DNA of 64,000 nt from Linanthus parryae. Taxonomy: Eukaryota; Streptophyta; Magnoliopsida; Ericales; Polemoniaceae. The notes under the pieces were generated by a model that made no database searches, was not told where the DNA came from, and was given only the letters and a program-made list of their open reading frames with translations. The position numbers and the translations under genes are program-made. Of this stretch, positions 57,858-64,000 are shown piece by piece (the first letter of the stretch is position 1; each line of letters begins with the position of its first letter). The stretch lies in NCBI GenBank assembly GCA_023055425.1, contig JALGPY010000001.1:32353001-32417000 (forward strand), written 5' to 3'.

Positions 57858-58263
57858 TTCTTCTTTTGTGTCTGAATCACTTGATGAATTAGAGTCACTC
57901 CATGAGGCCATCATTTCTTTCTTCCTTCTGTTGTCATTGTCTTTCTTTTGAAAGTTCCTGTTCTTCTTCTTTTGTGGACAATTCCTTACTAAATGATCTG
58001 CATCACGACATTCAAAAAAATTTATTACTTTAGTCTTATGTGAATGTGATGAGGACTTACCTTTGTAATCCTTTCTGCTTGAAGGTCTTGATCTCTCTCT
58101 GTTTTAGTCTTTGTTTCCAAAGTTTTTCTTCCATGTCTTGATCTATGATGAACATCTTCAACAATGCCTTCCAGTGCATGAAGTTGTCACCACAGAACAA
58201 TGGAGGTCTGTTTGCCGCCCTTCCTTGTGAGAAGCCACCGTCTCCTACATTACTCATAGTCAC
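57858..58263 (-). pseudogene. Sirevirus B gag N-terminal part
   Basis: The start at 58263 reads MTMSNVGDGGFSQGRAANRP then FCGDNFMHWKALLKMFI, the usual opening of copia gag (a Trp-containing helix near the N-terminus). The middle of gag is missing. After a frame change the fragment has a degenerate zinc knuckle (ECRDADHLVRNCP) and an acidic Ser run (WSDSNSSSDSDT). It ends at the F insertion and continues at 46069. Confidence 0.75.
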
Positions 58264-58293
58264 AAGATTGTTAGATCTCTAGTAGTGACCCAA

Positions 58294-59830
58294 GCTCTGA
58301 TACCAATTGGAAGTTTGTAATGTAGAACAATTACAGGACCGAAATACTCTAGAAGGGGGAGGGGTTGAATAGAGTATGGGAACTTTTTGCTAAAACACAT
58401 AATTTAACTAAGTGATGCAAGTAAAAGACAAAAATCTCAAGGCCTTGAGATTTTGTAAGAAACTTCCTAAGTATAGAAGAAAGCTTCAAGGCCTTGAACT
58501 AGCACAAGTTCAAAATAGTTTGTAACCCTAGTTTGATTTAGATCACTTTCAAGAGTAAATAGCTAAACTTTAAAGTAAAGAACACAGGGTAATTTACAGA
58601 TTTCAGTCCCAATGGACCTAATCTCTGCCCGAGGGATCTAATCCCACCAGGATTGGGCAAACACTTCTTATTACTCACACATAAATAACCCTAGATCTTC
58701 AAGCTTAAGTGAACTCCCTTACTCCTATACAGCTTGTGGTTCCAAACCTATCTAGTATTAGCTACTAACTGTTGAGCTAACAAGAACCTTTTGTTGTTCA
58801 CTTGAACAACTAACTACTAGGTTTTGTGAGGTATAAGATATACAGAAGATAAGTAGATTAAAGTACAAAATAGAAGAACACAGTAGAAGAATCAGCTGAG
58901 AAAACCTGGATGTGTTCTTCAGGAAAACCGGAATGATTGATCTTCTGAAAGCACTGATTGAAGCTTGAAGTTGTGAGGATTGATGGTCTGATCTTCCACG
59001 AATGTATCTCTCCTTCTTTTCCACTTGATTTCTATTCTCTGTAAGCTTCTCTGTTCTTTCAAATTCAAACTAGTCTTTTATCTACTTCCAGCAACTGAAT
59101 GAGAGATTTCAGGATCTCTGTTCCTGCAAATCCTCATCCTTTCTAATGGCAATTCAAAATAGCTCTGAGTAGATATCCGTTGGAGTTTGTTGTGATAGGA
59201 TTGCACGTTTGAAAAACCTGCAACAACATTAAGCAAAACAACAAACAAATTCCAAATACATAACAACACTAAGTCTGTTTGGATATTGAGTTTTTGAATA
59301 AAACTGAATCAAATAAATAAGCCATTAACCTGATTACTAATTAATCATATAAACCAACACAAACCAGTTTAAGACTTGTAAAAGTCATTAAACAATCATA
59401 ATAACAATGATCAAATCCTGCAAGAAAGAATCAAGTTAGATCTGTGAAAACTGTTGACAGCTCAAGGCACATCTCAAGGCCATGGAGCTCTGAACATTAT
59501 TCACAGTATTTCAACTGTAACACCATAGTTCTTTGATTCAATCTAATTATGATATCTGCAATATGATAGACGTATGAAGAATAGAAAAACTAGAATATTT
59601 GCAACAAATATTTCATCTAAAACATCAGATTGAACACCTGCAACACAAGATTGTCAGATCACATTTCATAAGAAAGCATTTGTCAAGGCTTTGAGGCTTT
59701 GATCAATATCTCAAGGCCTTGGAGCCTTGAAGACTTAGAAAAACTTTGTCTTTCATCACTCTAAATGATTACTTCTAAAAACACACTTAGAAGTCTTGAA
59801 TCAACATATCCCATTTGAACCCATTTAAAA
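58294..59830 (-). repeat. Sirevirus B 5' LTR and primer-binding site
   Basis: TGGTATCAGAGC on the minus strand (58305-58294) is the initiator tRNA-Met primer site. The LTR begins two bases away, at 58308 (TGGAAGTTTG on the plus strand). CTCTAGAAGGGGGAGGGGTTG near 58350 is typical of Sirevirus LTRs. Palindromic CTCAAGGCCTTGAG occurs at 58436-58449, with related words at 58487 and 59710. The outer end near 59830 is an estimate. A broken frame at 58758-59024 is not considered a gene. Confidence 0.65.
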
Positions 59831-61220
59831 GAGGAGCATGAGATTACTGTATTCTCATAAGTGAAACTCCTATCCCAAAGATGATAGTATTTTAGAGTTC
59901 TTGAAGACTACAAGTTTGAATTACGACAAATTTTATCTCCTAAGTAGATACATTCTCGCCTTATTTTTTGTGCTCGAGTATCTAAATATGCTTAAAGCAT
60001 ATTTTTGTGACATTGATCATATGATTCATGTCATGAGGGGGAGGAAATACCCTATTACAAGACATGAATTTTAATTTAAATGTCTCATTCAAACTTGATC
60101 CAAGCGATCTTATAAATTATGATATTTATGAAGCATGTAAATCTTGCTTATGCAACTACAGATATCCTCTATAAGGATCATCATCTTGTTAGTTCCAACC
60201 CTACAGAAATTGAGAACACAAGAGAATCATCAATGAATGATGAAACCAATGCCCTTGAAGAGGAAATAACTCATGTAGATGAAGAGCTACCTACATTTGA
60301 GTCTATGATGATCATTAAGCGCTTGAAATCATAAGATATCCTTACACCACTATAAGTGGAAATATGTTGACTATATTTGTCAAAATCAAAGTCAACATTT
60401 GTGTGTGTAAATACACACGAGCTCTGCAGTTATAGCATCGAGCATGTATGTGAAGTACTTTGAAGTACTTAAGATGCCTCAAGCATCCACGTTCATATAG
60501 AATAACATATTCAAACGTCCGCACCCTTATGGTTGAATGTGTGAAGACTATTGAAAGAGAAACATGCTATATTGCAAGAAATGCCCATATGTTTCTCATG
60601 GTTATAATTATAACCAACAAATCCTCTATTTGATAAGAGTTATTGTGATATTTCGTTTAGTCTAGAAGACTACGATTATGAAAGTAACTAGTTACACAAA
60701 ATGATCGTATGAATCACTATATGTGAAATCCGTGGAGACTATTTCCCATGAGATATACTTCTTTGCTAAAGCAAATCGAAGATACACACTCGCGAGTAGT
60801 TTATGTGCATATGCATATTATTTAGTATGACGAATGTCTCATGAGTATATAACATGTCATACTTATTAAATGACAATTTTTATTACTATCTTGAATGATC
60901 ATGTTGCATCATATTATGTTAAACATTATGCATTTCCCATAATCCACTTCTAGGTATGAAGTGTGACATCAAGATGATGCAAAGATGGGGTGATTAAATT
61001 ACAAGGCGCTGTACTTTTTTTCCTTAGCCGATGTTTTTATTGCGCAGGGTTTTTCCAAGCAAGGTTTTAGTGAGGCATGCAGCCATGAATAAGTTGAAGA
61101 CTACACCAAATCTCCACTCACAAGATGCACTCTTTTTCCTTCGTTAGAGATTTTGTCCCAACGGATTTTGTTTGACAAGGTTTTAACGAGGCATCGTATT
61201 AATGAATATTCAAGGGGGAG
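59830..61220 (+). pseudogene. 3' remnant of copia E interior
   Basis: This is degenerate sequence with one frame (60119-60334; MIFMKHVNLAYATTDILYKD, then an acidic EEEITHVDEEL). I cannot assign it to a copia domain. From 61015 the text CCAAGCAAGGTTTTAGTGAGG and GACAAGGTTTTAACGAGGCA is the usual untranslated tail before a copia polypurine tract (61211-61220). The junction with the Sirevirus LTR on the left is not precise. Confidence 0.55.
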
Positions 61221-61394
61221 TGTTATGAAATATTTATTTGATATGGTGAATATTCACAGAATATTGTACTGCCATGTATATATGATATTGATTGACCCCC
61301 ACACCCTATATAAAGGGTGGCTTGGTAAAGAATAATACATACTTGATATTCCTCCCTACATTATTCTCTCTTCTCTACTCTTGAGTTCACAACA
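61221..61394 (+). repeat. 3' LTR of copia E (174 bp)
   Basis: It starts TGTTATGAAATATTT and ends TTCACAACA, followed by the TGTAT target duplication at 61395-61399. It gives the unbroken version of the left LTR and of the mariner target site. Confidence 0.9.
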
Positions 61395-61489
61395 TGTATG
61401 TGTTAATTACAATAATATCATAAATAAAATTCAATATTTTGAATCCTTTTACTCGCGAGGAGATGGATAAGAAGAAATTCTCACGTCCT

Positions 61490-61628
61490 GTTCTATGACC
61501 CGAAGCTTCTCAAGCTCAAGCATTTACTCTTCTAGTTAGAGACCAACGTCTTGGGGCTGACGTGGGATCCGCTCAAGGACCTACTGGTTTAGGTAAATAT
61601 CTAATACATTCTACGACGGGAGAAGTCA
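61490..61628 (+). pseudogene. psbC: Nuclear copy of a chloroplast psbC fragment
   Basis: About 139 bp encode EASQAQAF (with changes), [20 protein letters not shown] and [12 protein letters not shown]. This is a segment of the photosystem II CP43 protein, whose plastid gene reads [20 protein letters not shown] few substitutions (Asn to Asp, Met-Arg to Ile-His, Pro to Thr) show decay. Flanks do not continue psbC, so it is a short plastid-to-nucleus transfer with no function. Confidence 0.85.
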
Positions 61629-63074
61629 TTTATAATGAACTACCACACGAGTGGATACATAGGAATCCAAATCTACCGAATCACTCATGTTATAATCTTC
61701 TACGTCCTAGGTCTTCCCGTTCCGTCATCTGACTTATGTTCTTCGTGTAGCATTCAGACCGAGTTGAACCCTGTGAATTACGTGAAATTAGGATACTCCA
61801 AATTCGGGGATCAAAGAGTTTTATAAAACATTCTTGGTGGAAAAAAAACGTGAATAAAAGATCCCACTAAATTGAATTGGGTCCATGAATCTAAGAAATA
61901 GTGAGAATGATAAATAAATGAGTACATGTTTTACAAATTATTTTTAAATATTTGATAAAAATATGAAAAGATGACAATGTGGGATACAAATAACTCATTA
62001 TATATGCTAAAATACTAAGAAATGCACCCGTATTTTTATTCCGAATGAATAACTTGTATACGAATTATACACGTATGTATAGAATACTCGAATTAATCAA
62101 ATACCGTATTTTTAAGCCGGATTTTTACGAACATATTCTTAAGATCAAATCGTATAATACACGTACGTACCGTACTACGATTAATTTCCGTCCCGTATTT
62201 TACTAACTATGCTTCATCGAACAACGCATCTTTGAGACTTTCGTAGGACATTGTCTTCCATTGTCATACTAATTAGACTTATTCCCCATTTGTTGTAGCC
62301 TCTACATTTACTTCCAAACATATATGCCAATATATATATATATATATATATGATCTATAACGTCACCGATATATTTCATCCTCTTTTGTAAGGAGTGCCT
62401 GTCAATGTCTCCCTTTCTTAAACACATGTTTACGTATATATGCCCTTCATTGATTCAGAAGTTGATACAACTGTTGTATATGGACGATGATGGTTGCAGT
62501 AATTTCAAATCAGTTATGTTAAGAAGTTCATTAATAGAAGAAGATGTATAATTAAACCAACAAGAAAATTAACAATGTATTCCAAGAAACATAACTTCCT
62601 AAAGTAATTCGGTAAAATCAGCCTCTGAGTCAGATGCATGTGTGTCTTTCTAGTATCTGAGTTCATTAATGAAACATGTTTGTACAAAAAAAGTATACCA
62701 TCAGTGTGTCTTCATTTAGCCAGACTTTATTTTTGAGAAGCATGTATATATACATATATACGAGTAATAATATGTGCAAATTACCCTTTCAAGAGAAAAA
62801 GAACTCAATTGATTACTTTTCTTGACGTCAAAAGATTTGTTAGTCATAGCTACAAGGGTATTGGTGGTAGTGGGTTGAGAATAGCCACTGCGGTGGTGGG
62901 CCAAGAACAGGGGTAGCAGAGGTGGTGGGTTGGTGGCGGTTGCGCTGGTTCATTGGTAGCAAATTGGTAGAGTCGATTGAAAATTATAAGAAAATATGTT
63001 GTTGTTGTGGTACGTTTTGAGAAAGTGAAGCAAGACCCAACTTCAACGGCGAGAACGGATTTGAACCAGCTAGC
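61629..63074. other. Intergenic AT-rich region
   Basis: There are no supported genes. A TA microsatellite lies at 62329-62351 and a GGTGGTGGG-rich stretch at 62860-62945. The 63-codon frame at 61635-61826 follows the plastid fragment but shows no recognised similarity. Confidence 0.5.
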
Positions 63075-63317
63075 ATGGTACAAAGAAGCATGGTTGAAAG
63101 GCCATGGTGGAGATCATCATGTAAATGTTCAAACAGGTTATGGTCATTGGCAATAACCGCCTACTGGAGAATTTTTCCGGTGTCTGGGCTTGGGTGCGTC
63201 CTCAGGGATGAACTCAGCCATTTTGTAGCAGGCCGGCAGATCAGAGCAAGGAGCTTAAGGTCCCCTTTGCTAGCAGAGCTTAGTGCTATGGAGGCGGGGA
63301 TGAGGTTTGTTTTGGAA
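63075..63317 (+). pseudogene. RNase H-like domain fragment, cut by an Angela LTR
   Basis: From about 63178 the frame reads SGLGCVLRDELSHFVAGRQI and SPLLAELSAMEAGMRFVLE. This is the G.G.VLRD...F.AG....AE..A...G pattern of the RNase H-like domain found at the end of plant LINE-type elements and in related genes. The domain start is weak and the reading frame is destroyed at 63308 by the Angela LTR. It is probably a decayed non-LTR retrotransposon piece. Confidence 0.65.
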
Positions 63318-64000
63318 TAGGTGCCCTAGAGGCAATCTAGTTTAGTATGAACAATAAATTGGCTAGAATATTCATTGCACTATTTATTGAGATATTTAAT
63401 ATAATGAATTCCTTAGATTTACAATTATGTTGTTTATCTTAAATATCCTTAGTCCATTATAATAATTAATAGGATAATCATCTATAAACTAGTATGGAGT
63501 TGGATTGATATGGAGATATCAGGATCCAACACATGGGTAAGCATTAGGAGTAATGGCATACTAATTGACCCATCTCCGAGAAGGCTACGTACAAGTTATG
63601 TAAGGTCACAAGTGCTTCTCGCGGTGACAACGGTATTGTCATCCTTAGACTTGAAGTCACTAGATCATCTAGTTGTGGACTATTGTGGTTTGGTAGCGTC
63701 AAACGCTACACCGTGATTGGGTAGTCAAAAAGGCGCGTATCGGACACAACAGTAAGCAAGCTTGGATATCGTAGTGATGTTGATAGATTTTGTCCCTCCC
63801 ACATAACGGGAGCAAATATCCTAGGCCACTCGAGGGATAGTGTTTATAGAATGTCTGGCCAGACTCAAATATATCGATATAGGATATTGATATTATTTGC
63901 ACGAATAAGGTTATTCCCAGGATCAAGGAACTATGGATTGGATATACGAGTGTGACTTGTATGTCTCGTGTCCAATCCAGATATTGAGACAAAGGGATGA
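63308..64000 (+). mobile_element. Angela-type copia LTR, plus strand, continuing beyond the window
   Basis: It starts TGTTTTGGAATAGGTGCCC and shares CTAGAGGCAATCTAGTTTAG, TGGCCAGACTC and the TATGTCTCGTGTCCAATCC block with the Angela LTRs at 28950 and 36007, in the opposite orientation. It is diverged from them. Only the first 693 bp are visible, so it may be a solo LTR or the start of a full element. Confidence 0.88.

Larger units (their letters stand above)
2774..61399 (+). mobile_element. Copia element E: outermost element enclosing the whole nest
   Basis: Two 174-bp LTRs in the same orientation bound this span: 2779-2899 plus 7008-7060 (split by a mariner element) and 61221-61394. Both begin TGTTATGAAATAT and end GAGTTCACAACA. 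The five bases outside each are TGTAT (2774-2778 and 61395-61399), a perfect target-site duplication. A polypurine tract (CAAGGGGGAG, 61211-61220) precedes the right LTR, so the element lies on the plus strand. Little of its own interior survives: a short 5' piece after 7060 and about 1.4 kb before 61220. The remaining roughly 52 kb are later insertions, some with deletions. The short LTR and CACGTTATTAGCACG after it resemble short-LTR plant copia families, but I cannot fix the lineage. Confidence 0.85.

Noticed and set aside
61629..61830. Continuation of the plastid insert after psbC
   Set aside because: A stretch reading TELNPVNYV looks faintly like psbC TEINAVNYV, but the DNA does not align and flanking codons differ. 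Not supported.

Overview
The window is nuclear DNA of a flowering plant, probably a eudicot. Evidence is the dense nesting of plant-type Ty1/copia and Ty3/gypsy retrotransposons, a plant mariner-like transposon, MITEs, a chloroplast psbC fragment and plant-style 5' UTRs. I cannot name the species. Only the two edges look like ordinary host sequence. At the left edge is the first coding exon and a 5' UTR intron of an unrecognised gene (minus strand, 1-1935). At the right is intergenic DNA with a plastid insert and a broken RNase H-like fragment.

Nearly everything between 2774 and 61399 sits inside one short-LTR copia element, here called E. Its two 174-bp LTRs are at 2779-2899 plus 7008-7060 and at 61221-61394, with a matching TGTAT target duplication at both outer ends. 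Inside it are several generations of insertions. (1) A 4.1-kb mariner-like element (2900-7005) with an uninterrupted two-exon transposase sits in the left LTR. (2) An Angela-type copia LTR remnant lies at about 7110-8703. (3) Gypsy A (minus, 8704-21181, Tat/Ogre-like, 3' half lost) contains a 7.7-kb insertion built almost only of LTR pieces, some inverted (element C, 8934-16616), and a GGATC-rich hAT MITE (18923-19504). (4) Two Sirevirus-like copia copies are D (21182-22319) and B (about 22762-59830, minus). B is split by gypsy B (25707-45001) and by a long, mostly non-coding LARD-like insertion F (46070-57857). (5) Gypsy B is itself split by a complete Angela-type copia (28950-37438, target duplication GTTTC).

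Gypsy B is the most unusual unit. It has matching 5' and 3' LTRs and an ATAAC target duplication, and it encodes gag and protease. It has no reverse transcriptase, RNase H or integrase. The pol position instead holds a hairpin-bearing tandem repeat and a block of antisense reading frames, one a plant mobile domain (PMD)-like protein. It therefore looks like a non-autonomous carrier of an accessory antisense gene block, presumably mobilised by a relative such as the gypsy A family.

Most retroelement frames carry stops or frameshifts. The mariner transposase is the main frame that still reads through completely. Insertion order follows from the nesting: E first, then Sirevirus B/D and gypsy A, then gypsy B, F and element C, then the complete Angela element. 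The mariner and MITE insertions cannot be ordered relative to these, except that each is younger than its host element.
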